From: B10-G9 sp964627755
Lineage (GTDB): Bacteria > Chloroflexota > Anaerolineae > Anaerolineales > UBA11858
Length of the DNA stretch: 64,000 nt
NCBI GenBank assembly: GCA_964627755.1
Contig: CAZVIH010000064.1
Location: forward strand, 1-64,000
Direction: 5' to 3'
The position numbers were made by a program, and so were the translations under genes. Shown piece after piece: positions 34,154-43,258 of the stretch (position 1 is the first letter of the stretch; each line of letters opens with the position of its first letter). The notes under the pieces are model-generated. The model saw only the letters and a program-made list of their open reading frames with translations, made no database searches and had not been told where the DNA came from.

Positions 34154-34159
34154 TATAAT
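34154..34159 (+). promoter_or_regulatory. -10 box placed for a leaderless pstB2 mRNA
   Basis: A perfect TATAAT ends only 7 bases before the ATG at 34167, so a transcript from it would begin at or within a base or two of the start codon. No ribosome-binding site is present. The -35 position is weak. Confidence 0.4.
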
Positions 34160-34166
34160 TTTCCCT

Positions 34167-34934
34167 ATGGTTGATGAACATAATACATTTGAAATCAGGG
34201 ATCTGAACTTTTACTACGGTTCTTCTCTTGCTCTGAGTCAGATTAACATAGATATCCTGGCCAGGAGCGTGACGGCATTGATCGGACCTTCTGGTTGTGG
34301 TAAATCAACTTTTTTGCGCTGTTTGAACCGGATGAATGACACCATAGCTGGTACCAGGCTGGAGGGCCAGGTTCTGCTGGACGGGATAGATATTTATGGA
34401 GAGGATCTGGATCTGGCTGAATTGCGCCAGAGAGTTGGGATGGTATTCCAGAAACCCAACCCGTTTCCAAAATCAGTCTTTGATAATGTGGCTTATGGAC
34501 CCCGTGTGCTCGGCTTAATTAAGCATAAAAGTGATCTTGCCGATGTTGTTGAGAAGAGTCTAAAAAGAGCAGCTCTGTGGGAAGATGTTAAGGACAGCTT
34601 GAATGGGGATGCCTTCAGTTTATCCCTGGGACAGCAGCAGAGATTGTGTATTGCCAGGGTGCTGGCGGTAGAAGCTGAAGTGATCTTGATGGATGAGCCT
34701 TGTTCAGCTCTCGACCCTATTGATACCGCCAGAATCGAGGGACTGATTCGAGAGTTGAGAGAACGTTACACCATTGTAATTGTCACCCACAATATGCAGC
34801 AGGCAGCCCGTGTGTCTGATCGGACAGGATTATTCTGGTTAGGAGAGTTAATAGAGTTTAATCCTACAGATAAATTATTTACAAATCCGGATCACGATCT
34901 AACAGAATCCTATATTACTGGCAGGCTGGGTTAA
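34167..34934 (+). CDS. pstB: Second phosphate-type ABC ATPase (PstB2)
   Basis: A 255-residue ABC ATPase very close to canonical PstB: FYYGSSLALSQINI at the start, Walker A GPSGCGKST (about residues 41-49), the PstB hallmark LRCLNRMND, Q-loop FQKPNPFPKSVFDN and Walker B VILMDEPCSALDP. The ABC signature reads LSLGQQQR instead of LSGGQ, changing the third residue of the motif that sandwiches ATP. It has no transporter partner beside it on the + strand and stands divergent to pstS. It may exchange with the operon copy, or its altered signature may mark a regulatory role. A leaderless transcript looks possible. Confidence 0.85.
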   Translation: MVDEHNTFEIRDLNFYYGSSLALSQINIDILARSVTALIGPSGCGKSTFLRCLNRMNDTIAGTRLEGQVLLDGIDIYGEDLDLAELRQRVGMVFQKPNPFPKSVFDNVAYGPRVLGLIKHKSDLADVVEKSLKRAALWEDVKDSLNGDAFSLSLGQQQRLCIARVLAVEAEVILMDEPCSALDPIDTARIEGLIRELRERYTIVIVTHNMQQAARVSDRTGLFWLGELIEFNPTDKLFTNPDHDLTESYITGRLG

Positions 34935-34985
34935 TCCAGTATCCTTCTTCTTTATTAGGTACGATCCAATCTTACGTATAGGTAT

Positions 34986-35020
34986 AATAAAGCCTTTCCT
35001 CAATGCGAAAGGCTTTATTT
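34986..35020. terminator. Bidirectional terminator after pstB2
   Basis: A 13-bp stem (34986-34998 with 35007-35019, core AAAGCCTTTC/GAAAGGCTTT) flanked by A/T runs. It separates pstB2 from the convergent lipoprotein gene. Confidence 0.9.
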
Positions 35021-35040
35021 AGTATTATGTGATGTTTTTA

Positions 35041-35916
35041 TTATTTCACTGAAAAACTGGTAATGGCACTTTCAAAGACAGGGAGGTTCTGTTCAATCAG
35101 ATCCGTTGGGGTTGTAAAGACCACGTTCCAGGCGTTCTGATCACCAAGAATGACATAAATGATCTGTTTTCCTGAGCCAAGTTCCTCGTCCTCCACATCC
35201 AGGATGACCCGTTCCATAGGGTAGGGTGCATCCTGATAGATCTGCCTGGTAACAGGTTCAAATTCAGTGTCGGAATTTGACAAGGCCTGGTTCAGTAGGT
35301 CTTCCGTTGTTGTTGTAGGTGTGATATCTACCGAGACCAGGATGATGGCTGACTGGCTAACTTTTTCTACAGCGATCAGAAAGTCTGTCTCTGGTATTTC
35401 TCCCAGATCAGGTGTATCCAGATCTGCTTGTGGCGTTGGGCCCATTTCTTCCCCTAAATCAAGCGCCAGTTCTGTAAAACCTTCTACAAATGCTTCCATC
35501 ACCCCAAACATCAAATCGATGAACACGCCGGCAAAATCCAGGACCTCATAAGAAGGGGGGATGAACATGGTGGCAGTTTTACCTTCCAATCTAATCCAGC
35601 CAATCCTGTCTTCAGGATCGGCAGGGTAATCTGCCGAAACTGGAGTCATTGCCAGACCGATCTGATAATTGTCGAGATCCTGAGTGGGTAGGGGAGTAGG
35701 GCTGGGTGGAATGGTCGGGGAAGGAGTGGAGGTTGGGATAGGTGTCCAGGTTGGCGGGAGCTCTGATAATGCGGTAGCCCTGGATGGAAAAACAGTGGCC
35801 GATAATTGCGGCTGAGGAGCAGGAGGTAAGATCAATCCGCAGCTGGAAGAAATTAATACTACCAAGGAAGTGATCACAGGAATCGAAAATTTATATTTAG
35901 ATCTGCACATATCCAT
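35041..35916 (-). CDS. Lipoprotein with Thr/Pro linker
   Basis: A 291-residue exported protein. The signal has a lipobox-like ending ISSSC near residue 26. A Thr/Pro linker (about 52-78, TWTPIPTSTPSPTIPPSPTP in part) leads to a mixed alpha/beta domain. Its end (NAWNVVFTTPTDLIEQNLPVFESAITSF) recalls PsbP/DUF1795-type domains that read 'fitted value then error' folds, but I do not claim membership. The linker style matches the other exported proteins here and places it on the outside of the cell. A Met at residue 3 is an alternative start. Function unknown. Confidence 0.6.
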   Translation of the reverse strand: MDMCRSKYKFSIPVITSLVVLISSSCGLILPPAPQPQLSATVFPSRATALSELPPTWTPIPTSTPSPTIPPSPTPLPTQDLDNYQIGLAMTPVSADYPADPEDRIGWIRLEGKTATMFIPPSYEVLDFAGVFIDLMFGVMEAFVEGFTELALDLGEEMGPTPQADLDTPDLGEIPETDFLIAVEKVSQSAIILVSVDITPTTTTEDLLNQALSNSDTEFEPVTRQIYQDAPYPMERVILDVEDEELGSGKQIIYVILGDQNAWNVVFTTPTDLIEQNLPVFESAITSFSVK

Positions 35917-35936
35917 CTTGTTTGAGTGTCTCCCAA

Positions 35937-36419
35937 TCAGTCTACTGGCGCTCTGCCGCGGGATAGTTCCGGCTGGCTCATTTTGATCAAAGGAATACCG
36001 ATGCCATAAGTGATGAAATCACCCTCTGGTATCACTTCTATCAGGCAGTTATCTTTCATGAACTCTGGATCTTCAGCCTTATGCCTGAAGACTTCTTTGA
36101 GCAGTCCAGCGGGAGCTTCATCACCAGGGATGACTGCTGCGGCCCCGGAGCAAGTTATGGAAGCCTGGGGGATTTTAACCCAGGGTGCCACAGGGATCCG
36201 TTTGGCGATAGGAATGGTCAAGGATACGGATGGATTTTTGGCGATATGACGGGCTTTCCATGTCCGAATACCCGTGCCTATGTAAAACTTTCTGTCATTG
36301 ACGATATAGAGAATTCCCACTGTCCGGGACTGATTTTGATCTGTGACCATGCCAAGCACTGCAAAGAGCTCTTTATTGATCGCAGCCCAAACATTCTCTG
36401 TTGTGGCTGGATTACTCAT
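35937..36419 (-). CDS. Pyridoxamine 5'-phosphate oxidase-like FMN-binding protein
   Basis: A 160-residue protein with the split-barrel PNPOx fold pattern: VWAAINKELFAVLGMV at the N-terminus, the strand pair GILYIVNDRKFYIGTG followed by WKARHIAKNPSVSLTIP (the typical 'TxxxKxxNIxxNPxVSL' region), and an acidic C-terminal strand. Members bind FMN, F420, haem or biliverdin, and the ligand cannot be chosen here. It starts after a spacer from the lipoprotein gene and may be co-transcribed with it. Confidence 0.75.
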   Translation of the reverse strand: MSNPATTENVWAAINKELFAVLGMVTDQNQSRTVGILYIVNDRKFYIGTGIRTWKARHIAKNPSVSLTIPIAKRIPVAPWVKIPQASITCSGAAAVIPGDEAPAGLLKEVFRHKAEDPEFMKDNCLIEVIPEGDFITYGIGIPLIKMSQPELSRGRAPVD

Positions 36420-36528
36420 AGTTCATCTCCTCTGCTCGTAAATATGCGACAAAAAACAACTCATATAATTTCGATGAAAATGATATCACATGAATATTGG
36501 AGAACTAGGAGTCAGGAAGAGTTTTAAC

Positions 36529-36567
36529 TACCGACAGGTGTTCTTCTTAACAGAACACCTGTCGGTA
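36529..36567 (-). terminator. Terminator-like hairpin after the LiaF-like gene
   Basis: ACCGACAGGTGTTC (36530-36543) pairs perfectly with GAACACCTGTCGGT (36553-36566), with a 9-base loop. The T run on the - strand is short (TTAAAAC), so termination may be partial. Confidence 0.6.
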
Positions 36568-36576
36568 AATTAGAAG

Positions 36577-37557
36577 TTATTTAAATGTAATGGATCCGGA
36601 GCCCTGGTCGATATTGATGTCAATGGTGTATTTAGCGGAATCGTAGTCCCCGGATTCCCAGACCCCGTCACCGCGTTTTTCCCCGCTGACCAGATCAAAA
36701 CTATTTCCAGGATTGAAGGAACCGCTACCGGAATCAAGTACAACCCGTACAGCGCTATTTTCTGGCAGGTCAATTTGCACGCTGCCCGAACCACTGTCCA
36801 GCTCGAAATGGAAGGATTGGTCTTCTGGAAGTGCCAGATGAATTGATCCTGATCCGCTGTCCAGGTACAGTTCCTCAATGATCAGTTTGGACAGATCAAA
36901 ATCACAGCTGCCGGAACCTGTATCCAGGGTGAGATCGAGAGGGATTTCTGGTGTTAAACCGATTTCCCATTCCGCTCGGGAGCTGCCCTGGAAAGGAGAA
37001 ATTCCCCAGTTGTTGATCAGGCGTGTGTCAAGATTGACATCAGCCACGTCACCCCGGGCATCCACGTCGAAGATCAGATCACCCTGGTAAGTGAGATCAC
37101 CAGCGATAAGTGTTTTTGAATCACTCAAGGCATAAAGCGACCCTGCGGGACTGGTCCAGTCGATAAATATATTAGCGGATTCAAAATCTTCCAGCTCATG
37201 CTCCACATGGGAGGTTTGCCAGGGGGAATCAGCAGTATAGCGGTTCAGGATTGGCAGCTGGTCGCCAAAAAAGACCGCCCCGGCCACAACTGCGATCAGG
37301 ATCAGGACCAGGAAAGCGCTGAGAATCGCGCCAAAAGCTGAGCGCTGGCCAAAAAGTATGTCTATACCTACGGCAACCAGGATCAAAGGCCAGAAGCGCC
37401 ATAACAGGTTCCAGGAGCTCCAGGACACGATTCCCAGGTTGGACAAGAGCAGCAGTACGCCGAGAGAAATTAACATAATGGGCCAGAAGAAAGAACGGTG
37501 GTGTTTTCTTCTGGGGTTTTCGGGAAGAGCGGTGGGAAGATTATTATTTTCAGACAT
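36577..37557 (-). CDS. LiaI/LiaF-like membrane protein with DUF4097-type repeats
   Basis: A 326-residue protein. Three to four hydrophobic segments (residues about 22-110, including FFWPIMLISLGVLLLLSNLG and FWPLILVAVGIDILFG) match the LiaI/DUF5668 membrane module. The rest is a beta-solenoid-like domain of the DUF4097/toast-rack type with a regularly repeated LDSGSGS (at least five copies, in VDFDLSK, EELYLDSGSGS, HFELDSGSGS and VVLDSGSGS strands). Such proteins sense cell-envelope stress in Firmicutes; here the role is inferred. No sensor kinase lies beside it. Confidence 0.8.
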   Translation of the reverse strand: MSENNNLPTALPENPRRKHHRSFFWPIMLISLGVLLLLSNLGIVSWSSWNLLWRFWPLILVAVGIDILFGQRSAFGAILSAFLVLILIAVVAGAVFFGDQLPILNRYTADSPWQTSHVEHELEDFESANIFIDWTSPAGSLYALSDSKTLIAGDLTYQGDLIFDVDARGDVADVNLDTRLINNWGISPFQGSSRAEWEIGLTPEIPLDLTLDTGSGSCDFDLSKLIIEELYLDSGSGSIHLALPEDQSFHFELDSGSGSVQIDLPENSAVRVVLDSGSGSFNPGNSFDLVSGEKRGDGVWESGDYDSAKYTIDINIDQGSGSITFK

Positions 37558-37856
37558 GAGTACTCCTTACGATATGATCCATTTGATGATTATGCATTAG
37601 AAATATATACGGGAAAATGGTTGGGAGGTTGCAGGTCGAATCAAGTTTCCTGGGCTTGTGATAGGAATTGCCCACTCTAGTGGTTCTTCAAGGGCATAGT
37701 AATGGCATAATATTATTCCTGTTTCTTAGATCAAATTACGAACGATTAAGCCCGTATATCGAATCCAGGGAATTGAGATAAAATCAGATGTAATAGTGAT
37801 CCAAGGGAATTTCCCCCTCTGATAAATGTTATAAAAACTTGTCGAAGGAGTACGCC
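37558..37856. other. Intergenic stretch before the YfcC-type carrier
   Basis: 299 bases between divergent genes. I see no gene and no clear promoter with both boxes. The only firm signal is the GAAGGAG ribosome-binding site at 37844-37850. Confidence 0.4.
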
Positions 37857-39308
37857 ATGGAAGAACGATCCGGTGCCCAGATTAGTAAAAAAGCCTTTGT
37901 CCAGTCAGTGATCATTCTCCTGGTAATCATGCTGATTGCTGGAGTCTTGACCAGGGTTATTCCTGCCGGCACTTACGAACGGTTAACCGAAGCCGGCAGG
38001 GAATTGATCAAACCAGATAGCTTCCAATTTACCCCCACACCCCATTACCCAATCTGGCGCTGGTTCACTGCCCCGGTGGAAGTGCTTTGGGGTGAAGACA
38101 GCCTGCTGGTGATCGTAATTTGCCTGTTCATCCTGATGGTGGGCGGGGCCTTTGCGGTGCTCGAAAAAAGCGGCATCCTCAAAGCTGGCCTGGGCCGGAT
38201 CGTGGCCAGGTTCGGAGGCAGGAAATATGTCCTGCTGCTGGTGATAGCTTTGTTTTTCATGACACTGGGGGCATTTTTTGGCATCTTCGAAGAGGTTGTC
38301 CCCCTCGTCCCACTGGTATTATCACTTTCCTATTACCTGGGATGGGACGCCCTGGTAGGACTGGGTATGAGCATCCTGGCCACCAACCTCGGTTTTTCGG
38401 CTGCCATCACCAATCCCTTTACAATCGGTGTGGCTCAGGAGCTGGCCGGATTGCCGCTCTTTTCCGGTGGCTGGTTTCGGATTCCGATCTTTATCGCTAT
38501 TTACATTGCTTTTATGATTTTCTTAACTCGCTATGCTAAAAAAGTGGAACGGAACCCAGAAGCCTCTCTGGTATATGATGAGACCAGAGCTAACCAGCAC
38601 AAGTTCAAACCTCTCGATCTTTCCCAGCAATCAGAGATAACTCCAGCCATGTCTACTGCCATGATCTGGTTTTTTGTTTTTGTGATCTTGATTGTAGCTA
38701 CATTATTTGGTGCGCCATTTGTACCCTTCCTGTCTGATTATGCTCTGCCGCTGGTAGGTTTGTTGTTCCTGGCGGGAGGGGTGGGGGCCGGGTTGATAGC
38801 CAGTCCGGAAAAAAAGGATGTCTGGAAAGCATTGGGTGAGGGGATGAGCGGTATAGCTCCAGGCATTATCCTGATCCTGATGGCAATGAGCATCAAACAT
38901 ATCGTGGTTTCCGGGGGGATCATGGATACCATTCTCTTCCAGGCTTCCAAGCTCTTTCAAGGCGCCAATCCCTTTATTTCGGCGGTTTTGATCTATTTGC
39001 TGGCCCTGCTGATCGAATTTTTTGTCGCTTCTGGCTCAGCCAAAGCTTTTTTAATGATGCCTATCCTGCTGCCTCTGGCGGATCTGGTAGGCGTCACCCG
39101 CCAGGTCACCGTCACGGCTTATTGTTTTGGTGACGGCTTTTCGAATATGATCTATCCCACCAACCCTGTGTTATTGATCGTGCTGGGTTTGACTGTGGTG
39201 GGTTATCCGAAATGGCTGCGCTGGACGCTGCCGCTCTGGGGTGTGATCGTTTTGATCACATTGGCTTTTTTGGCCCTGGGCGTAGCCATTGGATATGGAC
39301 CTTTCTAA
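37857..39308 (+). CDS. YfcC/DcuC-family membrane carrier
   Basis: A 483-residue integral membrane protein from the ATG at 37857, with GAAGGAG 6 bases upstream; an upstream TTG is not needed. It has about 11-12 hydrophobic segments. The block RKYVLLLVIALFFMTLGAFFG followed by EEVVPLVPL, the re-entrant motif NLGFSAAITNPFTIGVAQELAGLP and the late GDGFSNMIYPTNPVLL fit the C4-dicarboxylate anaerobic carrier (YfcC) family. Members move dicarboxylates, amino acids or peptides, and the substrate is not predictable. The DUF2817 peptidase gene follows immediately, which would suit uptake of a peptide or acylated amino acid. Confidence 0.85.
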   Translation: MEERSGAQISKKAFVQSVIILLVIMLIAGVLTRVIPAGTYERLTEAGRELIKPDSFQFTPTPHYPIWRWFTAPVEVLWGEDSLLVIVICLFILMVGGAFAVLEKSGILKAGLGRIVARFGGRKYVLLLVIALFFMTLGAFFGIFEEVVPLVPLVLSLSYYLGWDALVGLGMSILATNLGFSAAITNPFTIGVAQELAGLPLFSGGWFRIPIFIAIYIAFMIFLTRYAKKVERNPEASLVYDETRANQHKFKPLDLSQQSEITPAMSTAMIWFFVFVILIVATLFGAPFVPFLSDYALPLVGLLFLAGGVGAGLIASPEKKDVWKALGEGMSGIAPGIILILMAMSIKHIVVSGGIMDTILFQASKLFQGANPFISAVLIYLLALLIEFFVASGSAKAFLMMPILLPLADLVGVTRQVTVTAYCFGDGFSNMIYPTNPVLLIVLGLTVVGYPKWLRWTLPLWGVIVLITLAFLALGVAIGYGPF

Positions 39309-39330
39309 GGTAAAACATACAGGACATTCA

Positions 39331-40464
39331 ATGAACAATAACTCTTCAATACACTTCCCGAGCTCATACGAGGAATCCAGGACTTACTTTCGGGCTCAGC
39401 TGGAGAAAATAAAAAAAAACTGGCCCTCAACTATACTCGAAAATCATTCCATTTCGGATCGAGAAGGTTTGACAATCGATTGGATCACTGCCCAGCCGAT
39501 CAATCAAAATAAGAATTTGGTCTTGATAACAACAGGTCTGCACGGCGTGGAGGGTTTTGTAGGCGTTGCCATGCTGGATTTATTCATCAAGGAATATATT
39601 CCATTACTGGATCCTCAAATAACAGGGATCCAGCTAGTTCATGCCATCAATCCCTGGGGTATGGCAAACACAAGGCGGGTCAACAGGAATAATGTGGACC
39701 TGAACCGCAACTTTATGGAAAGGCAGGAAATTTTCCTGGATGAATTCAACCCTGATTATATAAATCTTGAAGGGACTCTTAACCCTGTCCATCCCCTAAA
39801 AGCTCTCTGGATAGAAGAAATCGGGTTCTTAAAGAATGTGATTGTCAACCTGTCCCGCTATGGCGTTCAAAGTATGAGGGGGGCAGTTATGTTAGGCCAG
39901 CAAAGCAACCCGGCCGGTTTGTATTTTTCTGGAAGAAAATTCCAACCGGAAACAATCTTCATGAAAAAAATGATTATCCAGAGTTTATCGTCTTATGATT
40001 CTGTTCTGCATATCGATATGCATACAGGTTATGGACCCAGTTCTCAGATGACGATAGTAAATTCTCCAGCAGAATCAAGGAAATCAGATCAACTCATTAA
40101 TGATTTCCAGTATCCCCGCATTTTACAGGCTGATCCGGAACAGTTTTACAGTATGCAGGGTGATATGGTGGATTGGGTCTACCGATTGAAAGAAATTGAT
40201 TTTCCAAAAGTCAAACATTTTGGAACGGCTTTTGAGTTCGGGACTTATGGTGAAGGCATCCTGAAAGAGATCAAGAGCTTGAGAACGATGATCTATGAAA
40301 ATCAGATTGTCCAGCATGGTTCATCATCCGCGGAGCTGCAAGCATATATGAGGAAAGAGTTCCTGGAAATGTATTTCCCACGCTCAAGCCGCTGGCGGGA
40401 GAAGGCGATCCTGGATTGCAAGCAGGCATTTTCAGGAGTGTTATCAGCTGAAGGTTATATATAA
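39331..40464 (+). CDS. DUF2817 M14-like peptidase
   Basis: A 377-residue protein from the ATG at 39331 (AGGA 8 bases upstream; an ATG at 39295 overlapping the carrier gene is an alternative). DUF2817 is a distant zinc carboxypeptidase family of the M14 fold. Visible signals are a zinc pair in TGLHGVEGF, the NRNNVDLNRNF substrate-binding segment and a later ligand in LHIDMHTGYG. FGTAFEFGTYG near residue 300 is the likely catalytic glutamate region. Probably a cytoplasmic amidase or peptidase working on a substrate brought in by the upstream carrier. Confidence 0.8.
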   Translation: MNNNSSIHFPSSYEESRTYFRAQLEKIKKNWPSTILENHSISDREGLTIDWITAQPINQNKNLVLITTGLHGVEGFVGVAMLDLFIKEYIPLLDPQITGIQLVHAINPWGMANTRRVNRNNVDLNRNFMERQEIFLDEFNPDYINLEGTLNPVHPLKALWIEEIGFLKNVIVNLSRYGVQSMRGAVMLGQQSNPAGLYFSGRKFQPETIFMKKMIIQSLSSYDSVLHIDMHTGYGPSSQMTIVNSPAESRKSDQLINDFQYPRILQADPEQFYSMQGDMVDWVYRLKEIDFPKVKHFGTAFEFGTYGEGILKEIKSLRTMIYENQIVQHGSSSAELQAYMRKEFLEMYFPRSSRWREKAILDCKQAFSGVLSAEGYI

Positions 40465-40550
40465 CAAGCACTTGGATGAACGATCTGACCGATAGAAACT
40501 TGATCGGCCCCAGGATTGATTGTTTTGTACATTTAAAGTGGATCGGGTTT

Positions 40551-41534
40551 TTATCTGATCCCCTGATTCCTGAACCATTTTAGGCTATCCCGCACTGTTT
40601 CCTCGAGAAATCTTGATTTCAGATTCAGTTCTTTTTGGGCTTTTTCTGCGTTGTAACCCTGCCAGTGTTTATAAGCCCTGACATGGTCATGAACAACGGG
40701 AATAAATGGTAGGGTGTCACCTGCTTTGATATAGGCATCGATCAACCAGGTTGGAAGAGTCCCCCGCGGTGGTTTCACATCAGCAATCTCTGCGATGATT
40801 GCGGCAGCTTCCTGGATGGGGTAGTTGCTTCCTCCCAGAATATACCGCTGGCCCCTTTTACCAATCCTGGCCGCGTTGATGTGGGCTTCGGCGGCATCAC
40901 GCACGTCTACAATGTTCAGCACACCGGGTGGGACAAATTTGGCTTGACCGCGAGTAAACATTAACAGGATCTCACCTGTGCTGAGATGGACATCCCCGGG
41001 GCCCAAGACCAGGGTAGGGTTGAGGATCACGATATCATACCCAACTCCTGAAGCTTCCAGTGCCAGATTCTCCATGGCCGCTTTCATTTCATGGTAGCCA
41101 TTATCCGGTAGGCTGCCAGGGATATAAAAATCCCTTTCATCTGCCAGTCGAGGTTCATTTTTTTGGGGGGAGCCAATGGTCGTTAAGCTGCTGGTATAGA
41201 TCAGTCGTTTAACACGGGCTTCCCGTATGGCCCGAATCACATTTTTCATTTGATCTGTAGCTGATTTAACATGTTCCTGGACACGGGCTGGATTGCCGAC
41301 CCCTGGATAGCTGGCGGCAGCGTGAAATACATAGTCCATGCCAGACATTGCTTTTAATAGTGAGGGATAATCTTCCAGGCTGCCGTTAAACCATTTGATC
41401 TCCTGATTTTGCAGATGACCTATGCTGTCCGGATTTCTCCGGAAACCATGGACTCTCCAACCAACAGCCTGTGCTTTTTTGGCAATATGGCCACCTATAA
41501 AACCAGTAGCACCGAGGACCAGGACATCGTACAT
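40551..41534 (-). CDS. NAD-dependent epimerase/dehydratase (SDR, extended type)
   Basis: A 327-residue extended SDR protein: NAD-binding LGATGFIGGHIAKKA at residues 7-21, the DYVFHAAASYPGVGN strand, TSSLTTIG and a catalytic YHEMK (Tyr-x3-Lys). The sequence after it (NPTLVLGPGDVH) resembles dihydroflavonol reductase-like and hopanoid-associated sugar epimerases. The substrate is unknown. It follows the Nudix gene with 3 bases between them and is probably co-transcribed. Confidence 0.85.
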   Translation of the reverse strand: MYDVLVLGATGFIGGHIAKKAQAVGWRVHGFRRNPDSIGHLQNQEIKWFNGSLEDYPSLLKAMSGMDYVFHAAASYPGVGNPARVQEHVKSATDQMKNVIRAIREARVKRLIYTSSLTTIGSPQKNEPRLADERDFYIPGSLPDNGYHEMKAAMENLALEASGVGYDIVILNPTLVLGPGDVHLSTGEILLMFTRGQAKFVPPGVLNIVDVRDAAEAHINAARIGKRGQRYILGGSNYPIQEAAAIIAEIADVKPPRGTLPTWLIDAYIKAGDTLPFIPVVHDHVRAYKHWQGYNAEKAQKELNLKSRFLEETVRDSLKWFRNQGIR

Positions 41535-41537
41535 AGA

Positions 41538-41960
41538 TCAGGTTCCTTTTTTCCTTTTGATGGGATCACTTCGGATCAAGACAGCTTCATCGGGATAATC
41601 CAGCAATTTAGTTGCTTCCTCAATTGTCAACCAGCGGACCTCATCGACTTCACCGTTCATCTTCTCAGGATCCTCTGTTATAACATCCATATGCCAGAAA
41701 AGGACTATTTTAGGCTTTCCATTCAGCAGATAGGAGATGCTTCCAGCATAATTCTGTAGTTTTCCGAGGTATCCAGTCTCTTCAAGAACTTCCCGCTGGG
41801 CTGCTTTTTTCCAGCTTTCCCCGGGGTTTACTTTTCCTTTAGGGAGAGACCAATCGTTGTGTTTATGACGGTGGACAACAGCAAGTTTCTTCTCTGTGCC
41901 ATCTTCCTTCCAAATGATTCCCCCCGCTGCCTGGATCACAGATTTTTTAATTTTTGCCAA
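41538..41960 (-). CDS. Nudix hydrolase
   Basis: A 140-residue protein with a complete Nudix box G-x5-E-x7-REVLEETGY, beginning at GKVNPGE near residue 41. It starts AKIKKSVIQAAGGIIW and has a VVHRHKHNDWSLPKG segment just ahead of the box, as in diadenosine-polyphosphate and nucleotide-sugar pyrophosphatases of the MutT type. Length is normal. Upstream of the epimerase gene in the same - strand unit. Confidence 0.9.
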   Translation of the reverse strand: MAKIKKSVIQAAGGIIWKEDGTEKKLAVVHRHKHNDWSLPKGKVNPGESWKKAAQREVLEETGYLGKLQNYAGSISYLLNGKPKIVLFWHMDVITEDPEKMNGEVDEVRWLTIEEATKLLDYPDEAVLIRSDPIKRKKGT

Positions 41961-42075
41961 TGTTTAACTCCAAGATTAGACTGATACCAAACGTGGTTAA
42001 TTTTATCACAGGGGATCTGATGGATCATCTATTTAAACAACCGGTTGGCGGGAAATTATCTTGGATGTAGATTTT

Positions 42076-43197
42076 TTACATCCAGGGTTCAATTGTTTCC
42101 TGTTCTCGCTGTATGATCACCCTTTGTTCAGCATTGGAGAAATATTGTCGGATGGCTCTTAGTGATATCTTAAAACCTAATGCAGAGCTCCACTCCAGAA
42201 CTTGAAGCAGTTCTTGTAGTCCCTTTTGCATGCCAAGGCCTGTGGCGACGCCAAAGCGATAAGTGAGTAAATATGGATTTTCATTTTGCAGATAAAACAG
42301 GATAGATTTTATAGCTTCAATCAACTGTTCTGTTGGAGGATCTGTGCTGAGGCTCTGTAAGGGTGACGCTGGAAGTTCAAGATTGATGAAAAAGATTTCC
42401 AGTAGGTGGGGTAAAAGGAAAAATTTACCGAGTTCGGAGCTGTGCTCTGGTTGGAGTCCAGGCGGGAGGTCAACTTGGTTTCCTGCCAGATCTATCACCG
42501 AGATTTCCAGATTAAAACTCTCTTCAGAAATATCCATCTGGAGAGGAGCGTCTTCCTGGGGTACAAGTTGGTAAACAGTTTTCATAATCTCAGCGGAATG
42601 ATTCTTATAATAGGTTTTCTTGGCTATTCCATCAGGCATAGAAGCTGGTTCCAGTATCTTGCCAATATACATTTTCAAATAGGGGCGTTTGAATTTCAAT
42701 CCGGCGCTCATAGCTCCAGAAGTGTCATTAAAACCAATTGGCAGGATCGGTGCTCCTGACCGATAGCTCAACCACGATATACCAGGCAGGGCCCTCTGTT
42801 TGCCCACATCCCAAACACCACCTTCAGGGAATATTCCGACCATACCCTCCTGATTAAGGACATCCAATGCCTTTTGTAAAGAACCCCGGTTATAGGATCC
42901 CCGTTTTACAGGGATAGATCCGTAGATGGAATTGATGATCTCAGTTATTCTCTCTGTAGGTGTATCGGCGGCGCTAAGCATCTCGATCTGGCGGGGAGCA
43001 TAGGCGTTAAGCAGGACAACTTCCATGGCGCCGGTGTGATTGCCTACAACCAGGAGAGGACCATTGCGGGGAAAATTCTCTAATCCCACAACTTCAATCC
43101 GGAATAGAAGCTTTAACACCGCTCTGAAGGTCCACTTGGTCAAAAAACGTAATATCCTCCTGCGGGGATAATTCAGTATCCTTTTATCTTTTGACAT
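42076..43197 (-). CDS. PlsC-like acyltransferase with a C-terminal extension
   Basis: A 373-residue protein. The first 210 residues form a lysophospholipid acyltransferase domain: motif I reads GNHTGAMEV (HX4E rather than the usual HX4D), then PVKRGSYNRGSL, the motif III FPEGGVWD, and ALPGISWLSYRSGAPILPIG. The remaining 160 residues are not recognised and contain a leucine-rich, helical region. The exchange of the catalytic aspartate for glutamate is conservative but unusual for phosphatidic acid synthesis. It may act on another acceptor, such as a lipid carrier or an acyl amino acid. Confidence 0.75.
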   Translation of the reverse strand: MSKDKRILNYPRRRILRFLTKWTFRAVLKLLFRIEVVGLENFPRNGPLLVVGNHTGAMEVVLLNAYAPRQIEMLSAADTPTERITEIINSIYGSIPVKRGSYNRGSLQKALDVLNQEGMVGIFPEGGVWDVGKQRALPGISWLSYRSGAPILPIGFNDTSGAMSAGLKFKRPYLKMYIGKILEPASMPDGIAKKTYYKNHSAEIMKTVYQLVPQEDAPLQMDISEESFNLEISVIDLAGNQVDLPPGLQPEHSSELGKFFLLPHLLEIFFINLELPASPLQSLSTDPPTEQLIEAIKSILFYLQNENPYLLTYRFGVATGLGMQKGLQELLQVLEWSSALGFKISLRAIRQYFSNAEQRVIIQREQETIEPWM

Positions 43198-43258
43198 ATT
43201 GGGTTCCGAATTCCATTTGAACCAGCATTTTCAATTTGGTGAAAAAAAAGATTCCTAA

